Shown piece after piece: positions 11,209 to 22,309 of a DNA stretch of 64,000 bases (position 1 is the stretch's first letter; each line of letters opens with the position of its first letter). Under the pieces are notes generated by a model, which made no database searches, was not told the origin of the DNA, and saw only the letters and a list, made by a program, of their open reading frames with translations. Location of the stretch: the NCBI GenBank assembly GCA_036426205.1, contig WSYH01002494.1:1-64000 (forward strand), given 5' to 3'. The stretch is from Ascaphus truei (taxonomy: Eukaryota; Chordata; Amphibia; Anura; Ascaphidae). The translations under genes were made by a program, and so were the position numbers.

Positions 11209-11280
11209 GGGATAACAGTGCGCTACAGTTGCATGATATGTGATAAATAAGCGTTATAGGGATTCAGTTTTTATAGGTTT

Positions 11281-11524
11281 TAACCACATTTTAATCTGGT
11301 CTGTAAGTGTTCCATCCGCCTATAACATATACTATGTGTTAGTGTGCATGCAATGTCTTGTATAGAATGTATAACCTTGCTGACTTCATGTAACAATGTA
11401 TTTGTAAGCATGTATTTGTAAGCATGTATTTGTAAGCATGATAACTTTGTGCCCAGGACATACGTGAAAACGAGCGGGAACTCTCAATGTATTCCTGGTA
11501 ACACATTTTATAAAGAAATAAATA
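11281..11524 (+). mobile_element. LINE 3' UTR fragment
   Basis: Contains TGCATGCAATGTCTTGTATA, then CCCAGGACATACGTGAAAAC and a final GGTAACACATTTTATAAAG-type tail. The same order of blocks follows the LINE coding end at 63144-63314. Three copies of ATGTATTTGTAAGC lie within (11395-11440). Confidence 0.75.
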
Positions 11525-11789
11525 CATGGATCAGTTTCGTGTACATTTGCTTCTGTTATGTGACACACTTCCCTTTGTTGTTACACATTTACACAGCAGC
11601 CAGTGTGTAACAGGAGCGCAGCCGCACACAGCAATGTGGGAGCAATGAGAAAAGGCGATCTATAAAAGCTGCACGCACGGCAGCAGCAGAGGAAGGAAGC
11701 AGAGGACTCACAATATGCAGGAAATTGTTCCGCTGCCACTGACTTGTGCTCTGAGATCTGACAGCAGCAGCCTCTGTGCAGCAGGAAGA
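11525..11789. other. Short non-coding stretch
   Basis: Rich in CAGC/GCAGCAG triplet-like motifs (11670-11780). No gene was recognised. Confidence 0.4.
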
Positions 11790-13130
11790 GAGATGCATGC
11801 TATGCTGGGGGAGGGGGGGAGAAGGAGGGAGGAGAGATCATCTCCTCCCCCCGGTGTATGTATTGCATGCTATGCTGGGGAGGAGAGGCTATCTCCTCCC
11901 CCCGGTAATGGGCACAGTGTATGTATTGCATGCTATGCTGGGGGAGGGGCTATCTCCTCCCCCTGGTAATGGGCAAAGTGTATGTATTGCATGCTATGCT
12001 GGGGGAGGGAGGAGAGGCTATCTCCTCCCCCTGGTAATGGGAACAGTGTATGTATTGCATGCTATGCTGGGGAGGAGAGGCTATCTCCTCCCCCCCGGTA
12101 ATGGGCACAGTGTATGTATTGCATGCTATGCTGGGGAGGAGAGGCTATCTCCTCCCCCTGGTAATGGGCACAGTGTATGTATTGCATGCTATGCTGGGGG
12201 AGGGAGGAGGAGAGATTATCTCCTCCCCCTGGTAATGGGCACAGTGTATGTATTGCATGCTATGCTGGGGGAGGGAGGAGGAGAGATTATCTCCTCCCCC
12301 TGGTAATGGGCACAGTGTATGTATTGCATGCTATGCTGGGGGAGGGAGGAGGAGAGATTATCTCCTCCCCCTGGTAATGGGCACAGTGTATGTATTGCAG
12401 CTAGCTGGGGAGGGAGGGGGGCTATCTCCTCCCCCCGGTAATGGGCACAGTGTATGTATTGCATGCTAATGCTGGGGGAGGGAGGGGCTATCTCCTCCCC
12501 CGGTAATGGGCACAGTTAATGTATTGCATGCTATGCTGGGGAGGAGAGGCTATCTCCTCCCCCTGGTAATGGGCACAGTGTATGTATTGCATGCAATGCT
12601 GGGGGAGGGGGGAGAAGCTATCTCCTCCCCCCCGGTAATGGGCACAGTGTATGTATTGCATGCTATGCTGGGGGAGGGAGGAGGGGCTATCTCCTCCCCC
12701 CGGTAATGGGCACAGTGTATGTATTGCATGCTATGCTGGGGGAGGGAGGAGGAGGGGCTATCTCCTCCCCCCGGTAATGGGCACAGTGTATGTATTGCAT
12801 GGGGGAGGAGAGGGCTACTCCTCCCCCCGGTGAATTGGGCACAGTGTATGTATATGGCAATGCTATGCTGGGGGAGGAGGAGGTGGCTATCTTCTCCCCC
12901 GTAATGGGCACAGTGTATGTATTGCATGCTATGCTGGGGGAGGGAGGAGGGGCTATCTCCTCCCCCCGGTGATGGGCACAGTGTATGTATTGCATGCTAT
13001 GCTGGGGAAGGGGGGGAGGGGCTAGCTCCTCCCACTGGGAATGGGCACAGTGTATGTATTGCATGCTATGTTGGGGGAGGGGGGAAGAGAGTCAATCTCC
13101 TCCCCCTGGGGTATTGCATGCGATGCTGAG
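11790..13130. repeat. ~68-bp minisatellite with an internal palindrome, about 20 copies
   Basis: The unit runs GTAATGGGCACAGTGTATGT, then ATTGCATGCTATGCTGGGGG, then a GGAGGAGAG...CTATCTCCTCCCCC hairpin. About 20 copies, varying between roughly 60 and 72 bp through G- and C-run length changes. Open frames of up to 176 codons on both strands are by-products. The hairpin in each unit may explain the length variation. Confidence 0.95.
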
Positions 13131-13164
13131 CTAGCAGATCCGGTGCAAGGGTATTTGGCACCTT

Positions 13165-13250
13165 AGGTCAGTGGTTTCCAATCTTTTTTTGGTTAAGGAA
13201 CCCCAAGTGACATTCTGAGGAACCCCCAAACCTCTCTAATAACAACGCTG
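13165..13250. mobile_element. MITE terminus with GGAACCCC motif
   Basis: Reads TCAGTGGTTTCCAATC, a T run, GGTTAAGGAACCCCAAGTG, then AGGAACCCCCAAACC. The same terminus type, less conserved, bounds the element at 39485-40556. Only one end is seen here. Confidence 0.5.
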
Positions 13251-13258
13251 TGATCAGA

Positions 13259-14240
13259 TTGTCACGGGAGACCAGGTTTATTAACAACTTTTATGCCGGG
13301 ATCAGATGATTGAGCAAAGCAAGGAGGTAAAATAAATTGTAATTTATTCCACGAAAAGACGTACACACAATGGATCACAATTTGCAATGAAAAACACACT
13401 GACTGGGATCTGGGCTAACGAATTAAACTTTCCTAGAACTAAATGTTAACAACTGGCGTCTGTACGAGTCCTTTCCAGTGACCGGGAGGTACTCACAAAA
13501 GTCCTGGAAAGCAATTCGGCATGAAATCCCAGCCGCGACCGCTATGTCCCGTTTTCAGATCTTGGCCCCTGAAAAGCGGGACTTTAGAAAATGTCTTGAG
13601 TTGCAATTTCTGAAGCCGGCTCGCATCTATTTCGTACAGAGCATCTTTTTCGGATCTTGAATTTGCCGCTGATGGTTTCGCGCTTAGAATCAGCCTTCCT
13701 GATTGGCTGCAAGGCTTCTTATGGGTTTTGGATGTTCATTCACAAAACCCTACAGCCAATCAGAGCATGGGAATTTCTCTGCCAGCCTATCATCGATTTG
13801 CCAGTATACTGAAGCCGGGTGGGCACCGATTTCAATTCTGCTAAGGGACATGCACCAACCTGGCACCTCTGCCTCTTAGCATATTGAATCCCCACTGTTC
13901 CAGGCTCCACAAAGTCTGGGGTTGCGCAAATGATTGCCGGATAGCCCTTTGTTAGACCAGGCCGAGGGTACTCAAGTATAACACCTTGGCATCCCTGAGG
14001 CTTTCAACTCCGGGACCCGAGTAGACACAGTGGCACCAAGCGTGGTAGCCATCTGGTCTCTCGGAACCCAGGACTTGGAAATCCCACAGTTTATTTACAG
14101 GTTACAAGCATACTGTATATATCTATTAAACATGAACCTTTAATAAAATACACTTTTACACGTTATCTTATGCGAAAATGTCTAGGACCCCGTTTCTGGT
14201 GTCAGGGATAAAATAAGGAGATATACTTTCTACTCTTTCT
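13259..14240 (+). mobile_element. LTR-like interspersed repeat starting TGTCACGGGAGACCAG
   Basis: Begins TGTCACGGGAGACCAGGTTT, then TTGAGCAAAGCAAGG and AATAAATTGTAATTTATT. A copy in the opposite orientation ends at 35982, another begins at 47323, and a short one at 24185. Shared downstream blocks include GGTAGCCATCTGGTC and AACCCAGGACT. The TG start and dispersed copies suggest an LTR, but the 3' end was not defined and no coding region is attached. Confidence 0.65.
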
Positions 14241-14249
14241 ACCCTGCTG

Positions 14250-14940
14250 TACGGACATTGGCGCAGATACAATATAGAGGATCAGCGTCAATGCAGGAGG
14301 ATAACATTAATTAGTCTAATTGGTTCCGGACCCTGCGCTGGGCTGTTGACTCTGATAGTGCCAAAGGTTCACGAGATTGCACCGCCCCATTACTGTACCA
14401 GCCCAGTGAGAAATCTATTCTGACAGAATATTTACGATCACCATATGATTTAGGACGAACTAGTCTGCTCGCGCTATTCTAATAGCCCTTAACTAGTGCG
14501 TCGGCACAGGGTGACTATACGGGTTAGAGCCTAGTTGGTTCTTGACCTCGGTCCGGGCTGTTTACTCAGACATTGTGCTGAGTGAATGACAGTGAGACTC
14601 TGGGCTGCTGACTCCGATAGCGCCAGGAGCACATGATATTGCACCGCACTTGGTTCCGAGCTACTTGTGCAATCTATGCACCATTACTATACGGGTCCAT
14701 ACAGGAATCTTTTCTGACATAATATTTACGATCACTATATGTTTCGGGACAAACCAGTCTGCCTATACTATTCTAAAAGCCCTCTACTAATGCATCATAA
14801 TATGGGCATTGGCGCTGGTATAGCATAAAATGATCAGCGTTGGTACAGGATGACTACACTAATTAGAGCCTAATTGGTGCCTGATCTCGACCAGGGCTGT
14901 TTACTCAGACATCGCGCAAAGTGCATGACTGTGCACCGTG
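14250..14940. repeat. Diverged tandem duplication with a ~300-340 bp unit
   Basis: Blocks recur in order. AATATTTACGATCACCATAT at about 14427 returns at about 14722. GGGCTGTTTACTCAGACAT at about 14557 returns at about 14903. GATCAGCGT, GATAGTGCCA/GATAGCGCCA and TATTGCACCGC also recur. Roughly two and a half units are present, clearly diverged. No coding potential was recognised. Confidence 0.75.
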
Positions 14941-15296
14941 ATTAATATCTAGCGCTTGATATAGCTACCCCAAGCTAAGTGCTGGTTTGAGTATACTACC
15001 TATAACCTTCCTTGAGGTTAAGTGGTGGAAGCCTGAGCTTTCCACGTGATCGTAGCTATATCGGTGCATCGCTATAATTCATTACGAACGGAGCGCTCAT
15101 CTCTAAGCACTATATACTGCTTGTGTATTAAATTCTACCGCTTCAGTCATTTTTTTTACTGTGACCAGTGTAGAGGCAGATAGCACTACACTGGCTGCAG
15201 AGAGGCTCATGCGTAGTTCGTCCACCTGTCTACTATTACAGAGGTAATGGACTTCTACACTATCACATATAGGGAACCAGAGAGTGGTACAGTATG
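14941..15296. other. Non-coding stretch
   Basis: No gene or recognised element; it may be the remainder of the same unclassified repeat as the tandem duplication. Confidence 0.35.
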
Positions 15297-15460
15297 TGGG
15301 TGAAGGGCAGGGGTAGGGGGGGTGAAGGGTAGGGGGGTGAAGGGCAGGGGGGGTGAAGGGCAAGGGTAGGGGGGGTGGGGAAGGGCAGGGGTAGGGGTGA
15401 AAGTGAGGCACAAATTGTTGTCAGGAGTAAAATGTCCACACACACACACACACACACACA
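15297..15460. repeat. G-rich repeat followed by a CA microsatellite
   Basis: GGGTGAAGGGCAGGGGTAGG-type units to about 15410, then ACACACAC from about 15436 to 15460. The ORFs here are low-complexity proline strings. Confidence 0.9.
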
Positions 15461-15488
15461 TCCGAGGAGGCTGCTTGGCCCCCCCAGC

Positions 15489-15640
15489 GGCCGGGGAGTT
15501 AAGGTAGCGCCGGGGAGTTAAGGTAGCGCCGGGGAGTTAAGGGAGCGCCGGGGAGTTAAGGGAGCGCCGGGGAGTTAAGGGAGCACCGGGGAGTTAAGGG
15601 AGCGCCAGGGAGTTAAGGTAGCGCCGGGGAGGTAAGGGAG
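15489..15640. repeat. 19-bp tandem repeat, about eight copies
   Basis: The unit GCCGGGGAGTTAAGGTAGC repeats with an exact 19-bp period and minor changes (GGTAGC to GGGAGC). It adjoins the CpG-rich stretch to its right. Confidence 0.92.
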
Positions 15641-16327
15641 TGTTGGCGGCTGGGGTAGGAGGGCCGTGCCGCGCTTTCCCTCCGTGTTTCCGGGAGCCGG
15701 TTGAGAGCGAGGGGGGAGGAACCTGCAGTTGGAGGCAGGGTCAGGAGGGCCGCGCTTCCCTTCCGTCCGGGAGCCGGTGCAGGGCGGCGCACGTGATGGG
15801 GGGGGGGGGAGAGTGTGTGTGTGTGTCCCCGCCTCAGGCCAATGAGAGGTGTGCGGGGGCGGGCGGGCCAAGGGAGCAATCTCATTGGCCTGGCCCAAGG
15901 TCCAATGGGATTGCCGCTAGGGACACAGGGAGGGACACAGGGAGACACATACAGACATAGACACATAATACACTTTCACAAATATATAGTAGATGAAAGT
16001 ATCAAGAGTAAGCTAAACTCACATGTTCCAATAAAAAAACAGGCATGGGAGAGAACCGCCGAAATGCAGAAGGAGCCGGTCTGTGCACAGCTTCACAGCG
16101 TGTCACTCGCACCTCACGGTTGATTTCCGCGTACGTCACTTCCGTGGTCGCGTCATAGGTGAGGGCGGAAGCGCAGTCTGCCTCTGGAGTCAGCCCCAAT
16201 CTTGCCAGTCCTTCAGCTCTCCGGTTCTCAACGCTAATGCTAACTCTACGCGTTTCGCTAATTGCTTCGTCGTTGACCTGCTGCCGCCCCTCCGCAGCCA
16301 CCAGTCCGACCTGAGACCATCCCCAAG
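15641..16327 (+). promoter_or_regulatory. Candidate CpG-rich promoter with possible first exon
   Basis: The segment is CpG-rich for this window. It has CCAAT boxes in both orientations (CCAATGAGAG at 15839, CTCATTGGCC at 15880, CCAATGGGAT at 15902), GC-box-like GGGGGCGGGCGGG at 15854, and CRE/ETS-like TACGTCACTTCCG at 16131. It ends at a good donor, CAAG|GTAAAT at 16327/16328. This resembles a promoter with a non-coding first exon on the plus strand. The ACGCGTTTCGC motif near 16249 is also common in frog repeats, so a repeat origin is possible. Confidence 0.35.
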
Positions 16328-16494
16328 GTAAATCTGATTTTTATATGTATTGGGGGTGTATTTTTTATATGTATTTTGGGTGGGGGTATATTTTTTATTT
16401 GTATTGGGGGCTATATATTTATATGTATTCATTCATATACTCACACACACGTATATATATGTAAACACATGCACACACCTGGATTTTCTCTTAC

Positions 16495-17445
16495 AACTCC
16501 TATTGTACTTTCAGTGTCTCGTTTGCCAATACCTCCTCCATTGATCTCCCTGTGGGGGTACCCCAAGGGTCTGTCCTGGGACCTCTTCTCTGTACACTCT
16601 CTCTCTAGGTGACCTAATCACATCTCTTGGGTTCAAATATCACCTCTATGCAAACGACACACAAATGTACTTTTCAACCCCTGACCTTACACCTGCTGTA
16701 CAGACCAAAGTCTCTGAATGTCTCTCCGCTATATCATCCTGGATGGCCCTCCGCCGACAAAATGTCAAAGACGAAGCTCCTCATACTTCCTCCCAAGCCT
16801 GGCCCTACTGCCCCCTTCTACGTTAAGGTCGGCATCACTATCATACACCCCGTATCACAAGCACGCTGCCTAGGGGTCACATTTGACTCCTCTCTCATTC
16901 ACAAAGTAGCTAAAACCTGTCGTTTTTTCCTCTGTAACGTTGCAAAGATACTCCCTTCCTTCTGTTTCTCTACTGCTAAAACTCTAACGCACGTCCTCAT
17001 TCTCTCCCATCTCGACTATTGTAACCTTCTATTGTCCAGCCATCCTACCTCTCACCTGTCACCCACAACAATCTATCCTCTCACACTGCTTCTAGGATTA
17101 CTTTACTCTCTATAAATCTATCTCAGCGTCTCTCCTGCTGAAATCCCTCTCCTGGCTTCCTATTAAATCCTGTATTACTTACAAGCATATGGGTAGCGCT
17201 GTGGCTTATACTATACATCTCATACATCGACCTTGACCCCTTGCAGATGCACTTACCAGAACACCCTCCTAATGTCTCTGTAAGTTCTCCATACTTACCA
17301 ATTAGATTGTAAGCTGTTCAGGGCAGGGACTCCTTTTCCTATTGTTTTGTCTGAAGCACTTATTCCTGTTGTGTTATATTATTAAGTCACGTGTACTGTA
17401 AAGTGCTATGTACATGGTTGGCGCTATATAAATAAAGATATACAT
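16495..17445 (+). mobile_element. L2-type LINE, truncated and decayed
   Basis: The reverse-transcriptase part, spread over frames, reads [14 protein letters not shown] and [10 protein letters not shown], equal to the conserved YADDTQ region with one active-site aspartate changed to Asn. It continues with LGVTFDSSL and LILSHLDYCN, typical of the C-terminal half of L2. The tail reads AGATTGTAAGCTGTTCAGGG and GGCGCTATATAAATAAAG, the classic L2 3' end. The 5' part and endonuclease are missing. Stops and frameshifts make it inactive. Confidence 0.85.
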
Positions 17446-17449
17446 ATAT

Positions 17450-17925
17450 ACACCTTGGGTGTGCGTCTACTTAGGAGAGGATTGTCAGCTATCCCCCGTC
17501 CCCCTATGAGAACTTTCAGGCGCGGTGAAGCAAATTCTCCGGCTAAATCGGAAAGGAGATTTCACCAGCAACAAAGGAAAGGGTTCTTTACAGTAAGGGC
17601 AGGTAAAATGTGGAATTCATTACCCATGGAGACTGTGATGGCAGATACAACAGATATCTTTTTAGAAAAGAAAGGTACGTATCCAGAGATATACCAAATA
17701 AGTAAACATGGGAAGGATGTTGATCCAGGGAGAAATCTGATTGCCAATATTTGGAGTCAGGAAGGAATTTATTTTTCCCCTTATGAGATATTATTAGATA
17801 ATGTGTCACTGGGTTTTTTTTTGTTTGCCTTCCTCTGGATCAATATACTGTAAGTACGGATATAAGATAAAGAATCTATAGTCTAAATTTAGCATTAGTC
17901 CAAATAAAAAAGGTATCACATAATA
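17450..17925 (+). mobile_element. Unclassified retroelement 3' end (WNSLP motif)
   Basis: An open frame (to 17853) contains FFTVRAGKMWNSLPMET, a phrase found near the C-terminus of several non-LTR or related retroelement proteins, followed by GKDVDPGRN. It follows the L2 tail directly. I recognise it as a repeated frog-type sequence but cannot assign a family. Confidence 0.5.
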
Positions 17926-18174
17926 CTGAAGAACTCATTTATTCTGCACTATCACAGCTGGACTAACACGGCTATTTCTGTTTTATATATATATAGTCAA
18001 ATTTGCAATCAGCATTCTTCAACAGCAAAAAGTTAGGTGCATAGAAATTATTAGATGCATATACAACAAGATCAGGAACCAGCACGCTATATAAAATATG
18101 AATATTGATGTTATATTCTAAGGCCTACATTTCAGATTCTCCTTGCATGCTCGTTTCTGATTTTGTTTTATAGA

Positions 18175-18223
18175 TAGAGGGAGGGGGGGGAGAGAGGTGG
18201 GGAGAGAGGGGGGGAGAGAGAGG

Positions 18224-18269
<46 letters not shown>

Positions 18270-18330
18270 AAGAGGGAGAGAGAGGGAGAGACAACAAAGG
18301 GAGAGAGAGGGAGAGACAGAGGGAGAGAGA
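18175..18330. repeat. GA-rich simple repeat
   Basis: GGGGAGAG and GAGAGAGA units over about 150 bp. It overlaps the start of the left arm of the inverted repeat at 18317-18409. Confidence 0.95.
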
Positions 18331-18852
18331 AATACTTACTTAATTATACACACACATAGAAACAATCCATATAAAACCATTTATTCTAAATAGAAGTCAC
18401 CAATCCTATTTTTAACCTCTTGTCATCTGTTCAGTTCGGTCCTCAGTGGGACTGCATGTTTAATAGGTTTCCAGACCTGGCAGAGAGGGCTCTCGTGGTT
18501 ACCGCAGCAACCGCATCCGATACCCGTTCAAACAGTATCCTTTGAAGGATGCTCCCAGCACACAGCCCTTGTTACAGCTACACGGGGAGCTGCATGAGGA
18601 GCCGTGCACTATGAGACCCCCTGCCAGAGAACAGACACCAGATAAGCTCAGACTGTCAGGGACATAGCAGCCCTATTAATAAATCAGACTAGGCTTCCGA
18701 TCCAGTTATATATAGTATATAACATGTACAGAGCTGTGTATATCACGGTGTGTAAATGTGTATAGGATTGGTGACTTCTATTTAGAAACAATCCATATAA
18801 AACCATTTATTCTATGTGTGTGTATAATTAAGTAAGTATTTCTCTCTCCCTC

Positions 18853-18854
<2 letters not shown>
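18317..18854. repeat. Inverted repeat, two 93-bp arms with a non-inverted 32-bp core
   Basis: The arms are 18317-18409 and 18762-18854, and their flanks are near-perfect reverse complements. Within each arm the 32-bp core, from TAGAAACAATCC to TTTATTCTA (18357-18388 and 18783-18814), is identical in the same orientation instead of inverted. The core itself is bounded by TAGAA/TTCTA. The 352-bp interior has no recognised gene. A GA tract abuts one arm and a TA tract the other. Confidence 0.9.
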
Positions 18855-18900
<46 letters not shown>

Positions 18901-19201
18901 CAGTGTGCCTGTGTGTCTGTGTGTGTCAGCGTTTGTATCAGTGTATGTGTATGCATCAGTGTCTGCGTGTGCCTCAGTGTGTGTGCATTAGTGTCTGTGT
19001 GTGTGTATGAGTGTCAGTGTTTAGCAGTGTGTAAGTGCGTGTTTGTAACAGTATTTTAGTGTGTGTCTGTGTGCATCAGTGTGTCTGCGTTTGTATCAGT
19101 GTATCTGTGTAAGAGCGTATCTGTGTGTGCATTAGTGTGTGTGTGTATCAGTGTGTCTACGTGTACATCAGTGTATGTGTGTGTATCAGTATGTGTATCA
19201 G

Positions 19202-19267
<66 letters not shown>
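18855..19267. repeat. TA microsatellite, then degenerate and pure GT repeat
   Basis: A TA run to about 18898, imperfect GTGTGTCAGTGT-type units to about 19204, then pure GT to about 19267. Low-complexity only. Confidence 0.95.
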
Positions 19268-19269
<2 letters not shown>

Positions 19270-19349
19270 CGATGTGTTAGTGAATTTGTGCAGTGGTTAA
19301 AGAGCATCAGGTGCATTAGGGGTCAGTAGCTAGAAATGGCAAAGGGGCA

Positions 19350-20480
19350 AAAAATACATCGCTCTGCGTGTTATTATATCGCTCTGCATGTTATTACATC
19401 GCTCTGCGTGTTATTATATCGCTCTGCATGTTATTACATCGCTCTGTGTGTTATTATATCGCTCTGCGTGTTATTATATCGCTCTGCATGTTATTACATC
19501 GCTCTGCGTGTTATTATATCGCTCTGCATGTTGTTACATCGCTCTGTGTGTTATTATATCGCTCTGCGTGTTATTACATCGCTCTGTGTGTTATTACATC
19601 GCTCTGTGTGTTATATTGCTGTGTTGTTATATTGCTCTGCGTGTTATTATATCTCTCTGTGTGTTATTATATCTCTCTGTGTGTTATTACATCGCTCTGC
19701 ATGTTATTATATCGCTCTGCATGTTATTACATCGCTCTGTGTGTTATTATATTGCTCCGCGTGTTATCTGTGTTATTACATCGCTCTGCATGTTATTATA
19801 TCGCTCTGCATGTTATTACATCGCTCTGCGTTCTATTGTATTGCTCCGCGTGTTATCTGTGTAATCTGTGTTATTACATCGCTCTGCGTGTTATTACAGC
19901 GCTCTGCGTGTTATTACATCGCTCTGCGTGTTATTATATCGCTCTGCATGTTATTACATTGCTCTGCGTGTTATTATATCGCTCTGCGTGTTATTATATC
20001 GCTCTGCGTGTTATTACATTGCTCTGCGTGTTATTACATCGCTCTGCGTGTTATTATATCGCTCTGCATGTTATTACATTGCTCTGCGTGTTATTATATC
20101 GCTCTGTGTTATTACATCACTCTGCGTTATTACATCACTCTGCGTGTTATTACATCGCTCTGCGTGTTATTATATCGCTCTGCATGTTATTATATTGTTC
20201 TGCGTGTATATCGCTCTGCGTGTTATTACATCGCTCTGCGTGTTATTATATCGCTCTGCGTGTACATCGCTCTGCGTGTTATTACATCGCTCTGCGTGTT
20301 ATTATATTGTTCTGCGTGTATATCGCTCTGCGTGTTATTACATCGCTCTGCGTGTTATTATATCGCTCTGCGTGTATATCGCTCTGCGTGTTATTACATC
20401 GCTCTGCGTGTTATTATATTGTTCTGCGTGTATATCGCTCTGCGTGTTATTACATCGCTCTGCGTGTTATTATATCGCTC
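19350..20480. repeat. 20-bp minisatellite, about 1.1 kb
   Basis: The unit TTATTACATCGCTCTGCGTG has variants (TATATC for TACATC, GCATG/GTGTG for GCGTG). Towards the right it alternates with a shortened TATATCGCTCTGCGTG form. Because the unit is 20 bp and stop-free in all three plus frames, each frame reads open for hundreds of codons. This is not a gene. Confidence 0.97.
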
Positions 20481-20609
20481 TGTGTGTGTGTGTGTGTGTG
20501 TGTGTATCGAGAGCACTCATATAGTATTTATACATCGATCCTAGTCACTTCACGTCGTTGTTCTATTTTGAAAGCCCTTTATTTTATATTCGTTTTGGAC
20601 ATTAAATAA

Positions 20610-20758
20610 AGTATTTTAATTATATAACTCACCATTTGCAGTGTTTGCGCGCTAAAAATTTTTTTTTTCCCGTGGTAGGTGTGCTTTGGGTTGGGGGGGA
20701 GGGGGGGGAGGCCCTGCTCCTTTCATTTGTCCTGGGCCCCATGATTTCTGTTGGCCCT
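20610..20758. mobile_element. Right end of an AGGGCTGCCAACAG-type element
   Basis: Shares GCGCGCTAAAA, CGTGGTAGGTGTGCTTTGGG, TCCTTTCATTTGTCCTGGGC and CCCATGATTTCTGTTGGCC with the right end of the element at 10010-11061. The minisatellite at 19350-20480 lies just inside this end, in the same relative place as the CAGTCAC array. No matching left end was found. Confidence 0.7.
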
Positions 20759-20869
20759 GCACACTAATAAATAAAGAAGGCCAAAAGCCCAATAGAAATA
20801 ACAAGACAACATTGGATAGTCTCTCTTTTATTACAAAATATAACTGCAGCAGCCACAACTAAAAACATC

Positions 20870-21010
20870 ATTCTGCAAAAATTGGAAATTTTCACAAACA
20901 TTTTGAAAAATATACTGCCTCCTATTCCCAAGGTTATTTATAAGAGGGCAGAGACAGTGAAACGCATTCTCGCACCAAGCGAAATCAGATCTGTAGATGA
21001 CCATATAGCA
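20870..21010 (+). pseudogene. Possible Penelope-like retroelement ORF fragment
   Basis: The frame contains LKNILPPIPKVIYKRAETVK and RILAPSEI. This resembles a phrase in frog retroelement ORFs (proline-rich, then 'VYRRA..L...LAPS') that precedes a GIY-YIG endonuclease region in Penelope-like elements. Only about 45 residues are recognisable and the flanks are not. The family assignment is uncertain. Confidence 0.35.
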
Positions 21011-22309
21011 TCAGATATAAACTGGGTACCTCCAATCCTAAAGGTTTTTTTTTCCTTGTGGCCATTGTTCAATCTAAATGGGAGGGTTGTAACTGGGAGC
21101 TCCTATTGGAACTAGGTGGATACAAGTTGATAATGCAAAAAATGAACGTGCTGTGATACCCAAAATAAGGATGAAAGTGAAATAAACAAATATTAAAGAC
21201 ACTGATTAATATAACTGTAAAGCAAATTGCAAGGATTTGAAACCACCACCAGTGCGGTGAAAAGGTGCTGTGGGATAATAAATTAAAAGCAGTTCAAAGA
21301 ACCCCTTTTTAGACCATTCCCAGGTCCATTTGAGATAGCGATGTCTTCCAGGTAAGGGGAGCGCAGGATTTTCAAGACATGAGTAAGTAAAATGAAAAAA
21401 AAAATATATATATATCTAATAGTGTAGCCAGTTAAATGATGATTCAACAATAATGTAGGGGTTAGTGTTCCACTCACAAGTTTCCCTTTAAAAGTGTGGC
21501 ATATCAGAGATCCAATCTTTCTCTGATGGCAGCATTGATGTAGTTCACCAGTAGATGCAGAAGCTTCCCTCCAGTGTATCTTAAAATTAAGAGAGACTCA
21601 AGATGGTTTAGTGTGTCTATATAGCAGTGGCTTGTCCAGCTATCTTTCTGCCCCTACTGTCATGTAAGTCCTGAGTAATGTGAAAGAGATATATATCTCT
21701 GGTGCCTAACACATATAAGTATATGTAGCAATAAAAAATATATACAACCAGGACTGGCGGATGATTCAAATCCCAGGATGGGCTCCAGATGGTAGAGGAA
21801 TCTTATAAAGGAAATAAAACAAAATAGAATACATAGCGGAATACTGCAGAGCTATAACAAAAATATATACAGACACATGGGCAAGACACACAATAAAACT
21901 ATTGGAAGCTAAAACGAACAACAGGTGAACTGAAATAATTAAAAAAACATTTAATATCCAACACAAATGTGTAACACTGATGGTAGTTAATATCCTATGG
22001 AATAAGTCCCACTGAAGATTCCTGTGCTTTAGATGAACTGCCCACTTACCAGATGGAAAGTGGTAGCAGGCGGTGGAGATATCCGAGAGTCTCCCCTCTC
22101 ATCTGTGGCAGTTGTTCCCGGCCTCTCTCTTCGACACGGGCGGTCAAAGGCTGTCTGGGCAGAGCGCCACTCCTAGTCTCACTGTTTCTCTGACCAGGTG
22201 GTCAGAGTCATATCTTGGGCAGCCGCCCTTATTCTATCACAATTTAATATCAGGTCACCATCACACTCGCTCATTATAGTGGGTGGATTCACATTTATTC
22301 ACCCTTTAG
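21011..22309. other. Non-coding stretch
   Basis: AT-rich DNA with no recognised gene. It is probably old repeat sequence; the last ~250 bp may be part of a retroelement. Confidence 0.35.

Noticed and set aside
11715..13129. Many Cys/Tyr-rich ORFs on both strands
   Set aside because: They are products of the ~68-bp minisatellite with its internal palindrome.
19336..20609. Long plus-strand ORFs of 402, 413 and 218 codons
   Set aside because: They are the three frames of one 20-bp tandem repeat. The residues cycle every 20, and there is no domain or independent coding signal.
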